NCBI GenBank assembly: GCA_032622095.1
Contig: CP136065.1
Span: forward strand, 95,117,343 to 95,181,342
DNA: 64,000 bases
From: Siphonodentalium dalli
Taxonomy: Eukaryota; Mollusca; Scaphopoda; Gadilida; Siphonodentaliidae
Direction of reading: 5' to 3'
Position numbers and translations under genes: made by a program. The notes under the pieces were generated by a model. The model was not told where the DNA came from and searched no databases. It saw only the letters and a list, made by a program, of their open reading frames with translations. Shown here piece by piece: positions 11,814-22,532 of this stretch (positions are counted from its first letter, which is position 1; every line of letters begins with the position of its first letter).

Positions 11814-12434
11814 TTATATCATTGATTTTGTCTTAGGGGAACTAAATTTGACATTCCACTGTTTGGACCACCTCATATTTTTTTCTAAGTCAGAATTCAT
11901 GACATCAGCCGCTAAATCTGGATCTTCTATTGATAGATAAATTGATGTGTCGTCGGCGAAGAGCTTTATATTACATGTGAGGTCATTCACAATATCATTT
12001 ATGTAAACTAGGAATAAAAGAGGGCTTAGTATTGACCCTCGAGGGACACCTGCCAGGACGGGTTTCCATGATGATTGCACACCTTCAATGCACACACTTT
12101 GCCTCCTCTCACTCAAGTAGCTAGACAATAATGTCAAAATATTCCCCTCTACACCACATTTTTGTAATTTGAAAATTAGTCCTTTATGCCAAACCTTGTC
12201 GAAAGCTTTGCTAATATCACAAAATAGGCATCTGATTTCCTTTCCTTCTAGATTTGAAATTATATACTGGTATATCTCAGTTAATTGGTATACGGTGGAA
12301 TCTTTTGAAGTGAATCCGGATTGCAAATTAGTGAGGAGATTATTATCCCTTAGGTATGTGGAGATACTTTTATAGATACATTTCTCAAAGACTTTAGAAA
12401 TACAACTGAGAAGTGCGACTGGACGATAGTTACT
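11814..12434 (-). pseudogene. Second LINE, reverse transcriptase domain
   Basis: The frame starts inside the RT at SNYRPVALLSCISKVFEK. It continues with LQSGFTSKDSTVYQL, CDISKAFDKVWHKGLIFKL (first catalytic Asp), AGVPRGSILSPLLFLVYIND, IKLFADDTSIYL (FADD) and WNVKFSSPKTKSM. It stops at a TAA (11814-11816), after which the same frame continues SRKDNKPIHKP into the next segment. Its sequence differs clearly from the CR1-like RT next to it, so two LINE families are present. Confidence 0.9.
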
Positions 12435-12462
12435 TTAGTTATAGTTACTTTGATGAGGGATT

Positions 12463-13250
12463 TATATATAATCTTTAGCATGTTGTCATCTATGTAGTTG
12501 AAGGATCTTCTAATTAGTCCTATTCTTTGATTCGCTTTGTTGACTGCTGTTGATATGTGTGAGTTGAAAGATAGTGCTGAGTCAAATATAACGCCAATGT
12601 CCTTCTCAGATTCAGTTGGTTGGATTTGTATTTCTTTATTTGCTTCTTTTATGTGGTAGCTGAATTTTGGGTTTTCTCGTCCTATGTGGAGTACTTTGCA
12701 TTTGGCTGCATTGAATCTCAGGAGCCATCTTTCTGACCAATCTGATAATGTATCTAGGTCTTGTTGGAGTCTCATTTTGTCTTGGATGTCCTTGATATCT
12801 GTGTATATGTTTGTGTCGTCGGCGAACAGTTTGCATTGCGATTTGATGTTTTGGGTTATATCATTGATATATATGAGGAATAGTGTTGGTCCCAACACTG
12901 AGCCCTGGGGGATTCCGCTGGTTACATCTGATTTTGCTGATAGTATTCCGTTTACTCTAACCGATTGTTTCCTTCCTGTTAGGAAGTTGTTTAGCCATCG
13001 ATGTACATTTCCTTGGATCTTGTTTGCGTGTAGTTTTGCCATGAGTCTTCTGTGTGGTACTGTATCGAACGCCTTACGGAAGTCAATGTATATAATATCG
13101 ATGCTTCTACCTTCGTCGATGTATGATGTAAGGTCTTGAACTTCCAGTAGTTGTGAGACGCAGGATCTTTTTGCCCTAAAGCCATGTTGGTTATCTGTAA
13201 ACAATTCGTTTTCTTCTAAGTACTCCATGATGTTACCCCTTACTATTTTT
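12463..13250 (-). pseudogene. CR1-like ORF2, reverse transcriptase domain
   Basis: Core RT motifs in order: DNQHGFRAKRSC, IYIDFRKAFDTVPH (first catalytic Asp), SGIPQGSVLGPTLFLIYIND and CKLFADDTNIY (the FADD active site). These are followed by WLLRFNAAKCKVLHIG and EKDIGVIFDSALSF. All catalytic acids are present, so this domain itself is well preserved. It ends at NMLKIIYKSLI, where the second LINE has inserted. The continuing protein resumes at 10325 on the other side of that insert. Confidence 0.9.
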
Positions 13251-13388
13251 TTCCATTAGTTTACATATGACACTCGTGAGGCTGACGGGTCTATAGTTCT
13301 CGGCTTTCTTCTTGTTTCCTTTCTTGAATATGGGGCATACAGTAGCATTTCTCCAATCTGTTGGAACCTCCCCCGTGGCTATTGATCT

Positions 13389-14171
13389 TTAAAAAAGGTA
13401 TGTCATAGCAGGCCAGATACTGCTTGCAGCTTCTTTCAGAACTCGAGGATGCAGTTTGTCTTCTCCTGGAGATTTTGACGTATCCAGTTCGAGCAGGTGT
13501 CTCATTACAATTTCTTCGTTCACAACTATATCTTTTAGCTCGACACTGTTTTCTACCTCAATTTCTCTAGGAAAAGGAACCTCTGCATCTCCTTCAATTC
13601 TATAGACACTGCTGAAGTATCTATTTAAAATTTCTGCCTTTTCTGCATCTTCACTGCTGATTGTTCCATCGTCTCTCTGTATATCCCCCATCCCTGCTTT
13701 GACTTTTGTTTTGCTTCGTATATAGTTCCAAAATGTCTTCGGGTCACTTTTGATACTCTCGGCTAGTTTTTTCTCATAGGTTTTACGTGCTATTCTGCAT
13801 TCCCGTGTTGCTTTATTTCTTGCTTGAATGTATTCTCTGTATGTTTGGTGCTTCTCCTTAACTGCCTTCAGTGCTGATACTGTCATCCATTTTTGCTTCT
13901 TGGTGCTTGACTTCATGACTGATGTTGGTATATGTTTATTTGATGCTTCCAGTAATCTCTCTTTCAGACGGAGCCATAGGGATTCTACTGTCATTTCATC
14001 ATCTTCCTCCCATCCTCCATTCAGTTCCTCACGTAGTGCCTCATAGTCTCCTTTATGATATTGTGGTATGTTGACATCTTCCACTCCATCTGCATAGCAT
14101 ACAAAATCAAATAGTAGCATGTGGTGGTCGCTCTTGCCTAATGGAGGTAAATGTTTCAGATCTGATATCAT
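13389..14171 (-). pseudogene. CR1-like ORF2, endonuclease end and linker
   Basis: It begins with the last endonuclease block LGKSDHHMLLF, which contains the conserved SDH. The linker follows (KQKWMTVSALKAV, KTFWNYIRSKTK, YFSSVYR), then the start of the RT region (SPGEDKLHPRVLKEAA). It is the same frame as the segment above. A TAA at 13389-13391 stops it. The frame runs on through TGEVPTDWRNATVCPIFKKG and NYRPVSLTSVICKLMEK to about 13250, where an extra A in a run of seven shifts the frame. Confidence 0.85.
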
Positions 14172-14216
14172 TAGTTCTTCGTCCGTGAAGATGAGACCTA
14201 ACAGTGATTCTTGTTG

Positions 14217-14880
14217 TCATTTTCTCTGTCTTGTTGGATCTCTTACGTGTTGGTAAATCCCTGCATCCCCGAATTTTTCAAGGAAGTCAAATTCATCGCT
14301 AGTTTCTGACGTGCTGCATGTGTTGGTTTCCCAGTCTATCTCTTTGTAGTTGAAGTCACCACATACCAGCATATGAGAGTCTTTTCTCCTTGTGGCGGTG
14401 CATAAGATCTTATTTGTTTTCTTATTTTTGTCACTGTTGTTTGATGGACATCTGTATACGCATCCGATTAGGAGGTTGTCTTCTGTGTTGAGTTTTATGC
14501 CACACCAAACTGATTCAACTCCTTCACTGGTTGTAAGATCCTCCACGACATTGGCTTTCAATGTTTTAGTGACATAGATTGCAACCCCTCTTCCTGATCC
14601 TAATTCATTTATGAACATCTCATATCCTTGTAATTCAAACTCTTCTGGTTGTAAATTTTTGGCATTTTTTGGTGTTATTTCTGTAAGTAAGAGCACGTCA
14701 GGTGATTCTTTTCCGATTAGAGCTGCTAATTCGTCTCTCTTGTTCAGCAGTGAGTCTACATTTGAATAGGCGACTTTAATTGACCTGTCCTGTTTCTGGT
14801 TAAAAATATTTGTATTTACATCATTTTTGGCAGCATCTTTCCGGTTAAAATCTTTAAAATCTTTAAAATTCCTACTCTGA
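14217..14880 (-). pseudogene. CR1-like ORF2, endonuclease domain
   Basis: The frame opens near 14880 with no ATG and overlaps the end of ORF1 in another frame. It reads SNVDSLLNKRDELAALI, DVLLLTEITPKNA, GRGVAIYV, GCVYRCPSNN, VCGDFNYKEIDWE and HVRDPTR: the ordered blocks of the apurinic/apyrimidinic-type endonuclease that nicks target DNA. An in-frame TGA (14217-14219) interrupts it. The frame then continues unchanged (ESLLGLIFTDEELM) into the next segment, so one point mutation probably made the break. Confidence 0.85.
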
Positions 14881-15775
14881 GGGGGTCTTCTTTTCTCCTT
14901 CCTTTATTTTGGTAACTTTTCCTCCCCTGATTTGATACTCTTTCCCATTTCGGTTCTTCTTTAATTCTGCTTGAAGAGTTTTCCTTTGGTCGCGTTGTTC
15001 GGGAGTGAGGTCCCTGGCTATTACTAAGTCTTCAAAATCCTTATCGGTGAGAGATGGGATTTTGTGTGCACTGGAAAGTAGTTGTTTGAGTTGAGTGCTG
15101 CTTTCTAGAGTGACCTTGATTGGACGGAATTTATTCCTCTCTCCTTTAGGTCTTGGGCCTAACCTGAACACATTTTTTATGATTAGGTTCCCACTTCTTT
15201 GTTCTTCTGGAACAAGTTTATCATATATATGTTGTAGTATAGTGCTATCATGTTGTTTTCTCTCATTCGGGTCGTTGCTGACGCTTTCTGGTACATTAAA
15301 CATACATAAGTTGTGTTCTCTCCTCTTTCTTTCTTCGTTTTCATTCTCTCTGGCTTCAATCTCCTCGAATATTTCTTTCTTCATCTCAGCTTTGATGTCT
15401 GCCGTTGCTGCCTCAACTTGATCCCCAATGCTACTTTACTTGTTCCTCCAACTTCTCAAATCTTTCATTATTGTTGTTATTCATCGTAGTCAAAGTTCCG
15501 CTTATCTGCTTTAGTGTGGGTAGTGACTGTTCATCTAGTCTACATAGCCATCTGATTCCTGCTGTTGTGTCTGTTTTTCCCGTTGCATGTTTGTTCGAGA
15601 CATCATAGACCTCTTCTGGAATTTTGGCACATGGTAGACATACCCATCCTTCACAGGATTCACATTGCATTCCCTTACACTCTACTGTGAATTTCTTCTC
15701 ACAATAGAGACATTCCCAAGTTTCTTTGCCTTTCTTTTGGGATCTTCTTCCCGTTGTTCTTAACATACTCGCCAT
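14872..15775 (-). pseudogene. CR1-like ORF1: zinc-finger and coiled-coil protein, frameshifted
   Basis: The first part (15775-15431) begins MASMLRTTGRR and carries a Cys-rich finger: WECLYCEKKF, CKGMQCESCEGWVCLPC, similar to the PHD-like fingers of CR1 ORF1 proteins. It then has a poly-Asn stretch and a charged helix. A one-base frameshift near 15420 separates it from the second part (15384-14872): a charged coiled-coil helix (EARENENEERKRRE), then LCMFNVPES and VFRLGPRPKG, the RNA-binding-like block common to LINE ORF1 proteins, ending KKTPSE at a TAG (14872-14874). The likely role is RNA chaperone in the retrotransposition particle. Confidence 0.75.
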
Positions 15776-15779
15776 TTTA

Positions 15780-15940
15780 CGACAGTGAGATAATACTCAC
15801 AGATCCGTTTAATTTGTTCTATATTGGCAGTGAGACAAAACTCACAGTTCCAATATAATTATATCTTCAGTTATATTTATTGTTGTTGATATGTAGTTTA
15901 TTTTATTTATCGGCAGTGAGTCAATACTCACAGATCCGAA
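15780..15940 (-). repeat. Three GTGAG/CTCAC hairpins between LINE ORFs
   Basis: CAGTGAG-N7-CTCACAG occurs at about 15783-15803, 15827-15848 and 15913-15935, each followed by a TCC or TCCG. Each folds to a 5-7 bp stem with a 6-7 base loop. They lie between the SGNH-like ORF and ORF1 of the same element. Confidence 0.75.
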
Positions 15941-15962
15941 TCGGCATTATTACTATATATCA

Positions 15963-16673
15963 TCAGTAGGCTGGGTACATACATCGAATGATTCTTTTCA
16001 TCCACACAGCTGCTAGAGTTTTGTCTGGATGAACACCGTCCTTGTATAAGGAGAAGTTGCTTGAATAATGTGGGAGCTCCCCAGGTCTTTTTCTGATTCT
16101 CTGAAGATCATAATCAAAACATGGAGTAGGTCTGGAATTGTTCCTTTTTATCCAGTCATTTATTGCTTTGATTCTTCGATTTGACGTATTTGTGTCACTT
16201 CGAAAGCTGGCTGAATTGCTGTGCTGTCTACTTTCATTCCAATTCGTCAAACTGATTGGGGGTATCTCAAGAAAGATTACCGAAGTCTGTGGTATGTTTG
16301 TATTGACAAACCTTTTGAAACTTCTATATGATGAAGTAGTATTGTCTCGTGCCTGTCTATCTGACTTGTGTTATATGAATTCTTCCAGTTTTATGGTAAT
16401 GTCACAGGTGCCCGTCCATATGTAAATCTCTATCTTCCCTTTGTTTTCCTTTTTGTTGACAATTTTTGGTAGAGCACAATGCAATTTTCCGAGGATTTCT
16501 CTAGTTGTTTTCCCTGGGAAAATCATCCATATTATTTTGCTTCCATAACCATTCTTCTCTGCTTGTTCTTTTATGTATCTGCCTGTGCCATCCGACGCTA
16601 ATATTCTTATATTCTCATCCTCGTATTCATCGCATTTCTCTGTGAAATTTCTTCGCAATTTCGTGACACTCAT
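15963..16673 (-). pseudogene. SGNH/GDSL-esterase-like ORF of the CR1-like LINE
   Basis: About 236 codons starting MSVTKLRRNF and interrupted by one in-frame TAA at 16371-16373; the same frame continues to the end. Block I-like ILASDGTGRYI, a block III-like IYIWTGTCDIT and a final YKDGVHPDKTLAAVW with the Asp-x-x-His pattern resemble the blocks of SGNH hydrolases. The usual GDS is SDG and the block III Asn is Asp, so activity cannot be assumed. Esterase domains are known in ORF1 of some CR1 elements, which fits its place upstream of ORF1. It could also be a separate first ORF of a three-ORF element. Family call is moderate. Confidence 0.55.
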
Positions 16674-16866
16674 TTACATGTTAAATATATGCATGTTTAG
16701 ATAAGGTTTTATCATAAAATTTACATTAATATCATTATAAGAATGTGTATTTGTATATCAGATACAATTTTACATAATACGACTTGTAAAAACTCTTATA
16801 AAAAGATTATGTTGAAAATCCTCGCCGGATTGAAAACCGCCTGCGTGCCGCCATTACAACCGGAAG

Positions 16867-16935
16867 TATATATATTTATGTTGATGGCGATTTGAACAAA
16901 TATGAATGTTTCTGCAACGAACGCCGCCCGTACCT
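16867..16935 (+). mobile_element. TTAA element subfamily A, right end of the interrupted copy
   Basis: Matches the right end of intact copies (TTGATGGCGATTTGAACAAA, then CTGCAACGAACGCCGCCCG), ending at TTAA 16936-16939. Together with 9357-9707 it forms one element split by the CR1-like LINE. Confidence 0.85.
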
Positions 16936-17224
16936 TTAATTGTGGTGCGTGTACACTCATCACTAATGAAAAATCTACGATTCACAGTATATCCTAGTTT
17001 ATCATATGACTCAATCATTATTTACGTTGGAAAGTATGTCATAAATCAATTTCATATGAACTACTAGTTCATATCACCTTCCGATAATTTGATTGGTTTG
17101 TTGACAAAAAGTGTGTTTTGATTGGCTGAATGGCAGCCGGGACCTAGCCGTATCTCTAACTAAATGCAGGTCAAATTCGTGCCCGTCAATCAACGCGATG
17201 CCGAAATTCTCGCAATTATAATCT

Positions 17225-17670
17225 TGAAATATATAGTTTTGGACATTGTTATACGATAAATAGAATATGTAATTCGTATTTATCTAATAAACATACGATA
17301 TAATGTCACAAACTGAGAACAGAATAGCGCACTATATCTTCGCGTGCATATTATTTCTGCTAGTTCACCAGGTGCAATTGGGATTCCGGTGCAATGAAGT
17401 GACGTCACATTAACCTTTTGCTGCCGATGTCATATAGCTATTTAGTGATTTGTGTGCGTTTTGGACATCATAATCAATTTATAGGTGTCATATGATAAAT
17501 AGAATATGTAATTCGTGTTTCTCTCATATGATATTTATGAAACTCGTCGCGAATTTTCAGTTTTCTCTCGCCGGAGGCTCTAGAAAACTGAAAATTCTTA
17601 GACTCGTTTCATAAATATCATATGAGAGAAACACTCATTTCATATCCTCTATTTATTACCTTTTTCTTCG
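17225..17670. repeat. Foldback element with ~50-bp arms, plus a half copy
   Basis: 17515-17566 and 17582-17633 are reverse complements with few mismatches around a 15-base loop. Weaker pairing extends to about 17484-17665. The left side (GATAAATAGAATATGTAATTCGTG, in two parts) is also present as a direct copy near 17255-17285. Confidence 0.85.
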
Positions 17671-18214
17671 TTGTGTTTTCTGTCGCCTCCGCCATTTTGA
17701 ATGCGTGGTACTCATCAACTCGAAACCACGTGATTCCCCACCGTGTTTACATTAACAAAACTGCTGTGGTCGTTTGTGAATGATAATCGCTATTATTTTT
17801 GGCATTCCCGAATAAATAGGTACATCAGTTGGCGGTCCATTTTCAACACACTGTAAACAGAATGTGTTGTATAATAATTCCTGATAAGTTATTGTATAAT
17901 AATTCCTGATAAGTTATCAAATATTAGTCAACCGGAAAGTATTTACACCAAGTCACCCATAATTACATATATATATCGTAAATGGAGCCAAATTATGACG
18001 TAAAAATACCGAAATCGCGATATTTAATCGATTTGTAGATGAAAAATAACATTCCAGATGTGTGTTTATGTGGAATGTGGTGCGGAGTGGTATTAGTGAA
18101 CCACCTCCATCATTCTCCAAGAAGAAATTTAGCATTTTATCACTTAATTACTGACAATTATATAGTATCTACGGTTTATATAAATGTAGGATGATTGTAT
18201 AAGGGTGACAATCT

Positions 18215-18395
18215 TAATCATTTCAGTGCCAAGTCCGATTTGTGTATCAACCCATATTTCCTTGATCATTTTTCAAATTTATTGATTCTAATAATGTGAT
18301 ACATTGATGGAACGAGCTCTAATAATCAATACATTTGAAAAATGATCAATGAAATATGGGTTGATACAAAAATCTGACTTGGCACTGAATGGTTA
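18215..18395. repeat. 181-bp foldback element
   Basis: The arms (about 75 bp each, CAGTGCCAAGTC... and ...GACTTGGCACTG) are inverted around a loop of about 25-30 bp. No coding capacity. Probably a small inverted-repeat transposon derivative. Confidence 0.85.
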
Positions 18396-18829
18396 AGTAC
18401 ATGTGCCAATTATCATAGTGTAATGAAATTAGACCCGGAACAAATTTGTAAATTATCGAATCTGGTATTTGTCATCAAGAATATGAAAAGTCCGCAAAAT
18501 CCAGCTTGTGTGGGGAATTATTTTTCAAGATGGCCACTAAAAGTGGGTAAGTGCTTGTTTGTTGCTATATATGGGTTGATCTCTCCCAGTTGAAGCGTAA
18601 ATGATCTTGCAGAACGGCAACTGACACATGAGTATTATTTAAATATTTGTACATGATATCGCTCCTGGCCTTTTATTCACGATATTCAAGCAGTCTATTC
18701 AACATGCTATCTCTGTTCACCGCACACGTTACCTCGCAATCGTTGCGTCATTCCCAGCTGCAATCGCCATAACTCGTGACACATTTCAATTTTTTTAATT
18801 ATATATATATATTTGTTTTTTGATACAAG

Positions 18830-19398
18830 GGGGCGATTCCATTCATTACGCTCGACTACAATTTGTAATTAAATTACAATTGCAATGGACCGGGCGTAAA
18901 TACGCTGGCTATGCCTACGGCCGAGGTGGTATATTTTCGAGTGTATTGTAATGCGACGTCATTTCCCCGCGAAGATCGGTTGTCAACTGAGAAAGCAGAT
19001 GGAGAATATTTATGTAATGGATTAAATAATTTTTTATAATTTGTCATAAATATGTAATATATAATTCAGAAATATATAATGCAATTGAATGACAGTTAAA
19101 ATTATTTATCCAAGGTGTCAAGGTTCTAATATTAGATATATTTGCTTGTTCGATAAAATTCTAAATTCTCGTTGTTTTCATTATGATTTTGACATATTTT
19201 TGCTCATTTAGTTAAGTCTACATCTGTTCGACACGACCAATGTGAGTTTTGTCATATTTCCTCAATAAAAAAATATGTTTTGTTTGCTGTTGTAACTATG
19301 CTGTTTCTAGATTACTCCGGTCACCAAAAATCATTCCATTCACTTTTGCCCAAGGTAATTTACCCATTGTAGCCCAGCGTAATGAATGGAATCGCCCC
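18830..19398. mobile_element. 569-bp inverted-repeat element, 23-bp perfect TIR
   Basis: 18830-18852 (GGGGCGATTCCATTCATTAC...) is the exact reverse complement of 19376-19398. Flanks read CAAG on the left and AAGG on the right, so a target duplication of 3 (AAG) is possible but ambiguous. There is no transposase, so it is a non-autonomous element. Confidence 0.85.
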
Positions 19399-19504
19399 AA
19401 GGCTGACATAAATTCAAAACGTGTAACAACTTCCACTTAATGTTTGTTTTATGGTGTTAAATCGGACATGAAAAATTTAATAAGATATTCGTCCGAGCAT
19501 TTTA

Positions 19505-19919
19505 GGTTACACTGGTGTAAATATATAGGAGAGAATAAAATAGACACTGGGCCCTGATTGGTCAATAGCCTTGTGTGCTTTTTGCATAAAAAAAATCATC
19601 ACACCTCTTCCCTATGATTTCCCATCGGTAAAATGGCATTGGCACAGGAATTAACCCTTTGTAGTGAAGTTTGAATTTTTGGGTGTGGTCTAAAATATGA
19701 CAGCTTTTTTTTATGCGGTTCTGACACTAGTTACGAAAACACAAGATTTAAAGGCGATTCCCTGCTAGACAGACATGATTGTTTTGCGTAAAAAGTTTCC
19801 CCAAATGTCAATTATTCAGATTTAAAGAATTTTTTTTACCCAACATTTATATTGCCAACAGTACACGCTAAAACGTTAGCACTGAGGCCTATATGGAAAA
19901 CATTTACACCAGTGTAACC
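19505..19919. mobile_element. 415-bp MITE with TA target duplication
   Basis: The terminal inverted repeat GGTTACACTGGTGTAAAT (18 bp) is perfect, with TA at 19503-19504 and 19920-19921. TA duplication is the hallmark of Tc1/mariner-type insertion. No transposase is present. Confidence 0.88.
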
Positions 19920-19921
19920 TA

Positions 19922-21024
19922 TACTTGGCACATATATTTAGTATATATGAGTCCAATATGGCCGCGAAACAGAGATCTCACTTATTATCGTGGTTTCTCA
20001 TAAGTAGGCTTCTTTCGTGGATCAGATATCACATTTATCAACATCAATGGGTCCCACACTTATAGCAGGCTTATGGAATCTTTGAGAAATCACTTATTGA
20101 GACATTGGACCCCATTTACATGTAGTTCGGCTGGGTCCCGACTGCCCGACGTCGTCTTTTGATACTCGCGACACACCAGCCACATTACCGAATATAAATG
20201 GCACAAACGATCGTTATCGTTTACCCTATCGGGACAAAGAACGACACGTAAGCTCTTTCAGTCGGGTAAAGGATGGGGGAGATTTAGCAAACAGTTCAAA
20301 ATGTACTGAACTATCTGCCCCCCCCCCCCCCACATTCCATCGGAGGACTATAGTAATGACCCTTTGTCCGAGCCTGCATTCTGTCATTTTCTAGTAATTT
20401 ATTTTAGCACATATCAACCCGCATGGGAACCTGCGCGCCTGTGATTTTGAGTGCGGAGTCATTTTGGCGGAGTTATTGCCAACTGTCGACATATTGAAGA
20501 TGTGCAACATAATCAATTCCACCTACAGTTTGTAGTATAGCGCCCTTTTGTTCACTTTTAGTTTTGCCACATTTTACCCGTGCACGCCGGGTACATCCGC
20601 TAGTATATATATTTAGATGAGATATGTTAGGGGAGGGGAGTGGAACGTAAGTTGTCATTTTCAGGCGAAATAGAATATGGCTGTCTAAGACGCGGAGACG
20701 GATAATGCATATATATTCATAATTTCGCTGTCGTCTGTCTGGTTCACATTGTCCTATATTTTTGTTTTATCGGAGAGACATTCCCTATTCCGCTCATATC
20801 TGCCCTACTTATATCTTAGCGATTAACTCAGAATAATATGAATGAATTTGTGTGACAAGTCAACATGCAGTTGGACTGTTCTTGGAGATATGCTATTAAC
20901 GTGATCATGGGTGAGTACCCGTGTCAAGGTCAATGACGGAATCGTGACTGGTATTTTCGAGGCGCGCATCACACTTGATCTATATGTATATAGGGGGCAC
21001 AATTCATTCAACATATCGCGCAAA
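19922..21024. other. No gene recognised
   Basis: Contains a 14-base C run at 20318-20331. The short frames on either strand have no family signature. Confidence 0.45.
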
Positions 21025-21540
21025 TTGGTTAATAATCAAACAACATAATATTAGGTTTATATTGGATTATTTGATTCTGAAATAAGCACATGGTGGACTT
21101 ATATCCGTTTTATTGCCTGGGCCACAGTGAAAGCACATATTAAAGAGCGTATACATCTGGTAATCAAGTCGTGAGTTGGTTTATTCGTGTTATTTCCCAC
21201 CCATACTAACCTATAATAAGTCACCAAGAGTCCATAATGACAATAAACCACTCTCATTTTCAGTTCGTTATGGACTCAAAATGGGGCGATTCTAAGTCGA
21301 TTATGAACCTAAAGCAAATCCTATTATAAGCCCATAACGTGCTGATATTCGGGGGGGGGGGGGGGGAGGCTGATTCATTGCACGTCTGTACAACATATCC
21401 TCCTGCAAATAGGTTCATATTGTATTTATTTTATTCTGAAACAAGCTCAAATAGAGGTTATACCAGTTGAATGGCGAACACATATTACAAAGAGCGTTCA
21501 CCTGGTAAGTCGTAACGATGAAAATAGTTGTTTAAATAGT
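21025..21540. repeat. Direct repeat with AAAGAGCG motif and a 16-base G run
   Basis: 21025-21160 and 21388-21520 align: ACAACATA..., TTATTCTGAAA-AAGC, then CACATATTA-AAAGAGCGT and TGGTAA-AAGTCGT. They are diverged. Between them lies a 16-base G run (21351-21366). Confidence 0.65.
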
Positions 21541-21560
21541 GCTTATATGAGCTTATTTCG

Positions 21561-21680
21561 TAATTAAATAAGCTCTACATGGGCGTATTTTGAACGAAAC
21601 ATTTTTACGTCCATGTAGAGCGTATTCCCCCCTCAAATAAGCTCTATATGGGCTTAAAACCGACATACAAAATAAGCCCA
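21561..21680. repeat. Short inverted repeats with AAGCTCTACATGG
   Basis: TAAGCTCTACATGGGCGTA (about 21567) is matched in inverted order by TACGTCCATGTAGAGCGTA (about 21606). A third related stretch, AAATAAGCTCTATATGGGC, follows. Confidence 0.65.
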
Positions 21681-22146
21681 TATTATGGTCTTGTTTTCAC
21701 GAGAACATGCTACATACAACATATCAGCGCTTCCATATATTAGAGCGAAATTTTAAAGATATATTTAGAGGGTTTCAAACTAATTTTTCCGAAAGAGTTT
21801 GTTTATTCCCCATATCCATGAAGATTATATATATATACACAATGAAGGAATTATTTACACAAGATAGATAATGTACAGTGCATACGCCGATATATGCATG
21901 CATAGGCAAGCGCAAAACAATTAAATGCATATACTTCATTGAGGTAACAGATATGTTATATTTCCATCCAAAATATTAATCACAACACCGGATGAAAATT
22001 AACCGCACACATAGTTTTGAGTGTTTTAGATGGCACACCAAAATTATTGTGTTACTTTTTCAATAACAAAGTGATAATCTTTGGTGTTTATAGGTCTAGT
22101 TCATAATTTGTTTTTCATCTTTCAACAGAATAGAGCCAAACAAAAT

Positions 22147-22490
22147 ATGAAGTTAAATTATATTTGTATATTGTTATTATATTATATATTATATTATTTA
22201 TTATTAAATGGTGGTCTCGAACCCCAAAGGGAGGCCAATGTCACATGTATTAATAATTACACTGAAGCGAAGGATAGTTTGGTCTTACAATCCAAAAAGA
22301 TCCACAGAGCTAACAGGTCATCTGGCAAGCTGCAAAACGTTCAGTCCACTCGCTACGCGATATGTTTGAACGCTGCCGGCAAGTGTATTTTCTTAATTAA
22401 ATCTAACATCTTTTTAAAGTGTTTAGCCAGTTACAATTCATTCTGGCTTGATCTAGACCATTTCCATATGATATTCAGTTTCTCAGTATA
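22147..22490 (+). other. Signal-peptide-like ORF start upstream of the protease (uncertain)
   Basis: An ATG at 22147 opens a frame starting MKLNYICILLLYYILYYLLL, a hydrophobic stretch like a secretion signal, followed by a polar segment with three potential N-glycosylation sites. It lies 1.4 kb before the first sure protease exon and on the same strand, so it could be a first exon supplying the signal peptide. Only weak splice donors of the right phase are visible. The hydrophobic stretch is encoded by AT-only DNA, which produces such residues by chance. Confidence 0.2.
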
Positions 22491-22532
22491 ATGCAGAATG
22501 AATTGTAACCTACACAAATCTCAAATAAATAA

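Larger units (their letters stand above)
10338..12450 (-). mobile_element. Second LINE, 5'-truncated, inserted into the CR1-like LINE
   Basis: Bounded by an exact 12-bp target duplication, TGATGAGGGATT, at 10326-10337 and 12451-12462. The element is 5' truncated at SNYRPVALLS in the RT domain. A small repeated filler (AAAGTAACTATAACTAAAGTAACTATC, minus sense, in two halves) lies at the 5' junction, typical of target-primed reverse transcription. The 3' untranslated part is 10338-10799. One premature stop aside, its reading frame is open, so it is younger than its host element. Confidence 0.92.
9708..16866 (-). mobile_element. CR1-like LINE, near full length, with nested LINE
   Basis: On the minus strand, in order: a GC-containing 5' region (about 16866-16674), an SGNH-like ORF, a region with three small hairpins, a zinc-finger/coiled-coil ORF1, and an ORF2 with apurinic-type endonuclease, reverse transcriptase and C-terminal domain. 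The 3' end carries two copies of ATCACAGGTA (minus-strand sense), like the short terminal repeats of CR1 elements. It interrupts a TTAA element, so both boundaries can be placed within a few bases. Without the nested insert it is about 5.0 kb. ORF2 carries two stop codons and a frameshift, so it is dead. Confidence 0.85.

Noticed and set aside
12684-13139. Plus-strand 151-codon ORF
   Set aside because: Antisense of the RT domain with FADD and other RT motifs on the minus strand.
18830-19398. TTAA or TA class for the 23-bp TIR element
   Set aside because: Flanks do not show TTAA or TA; only an ambiguous AAG is shared, so class was left open.
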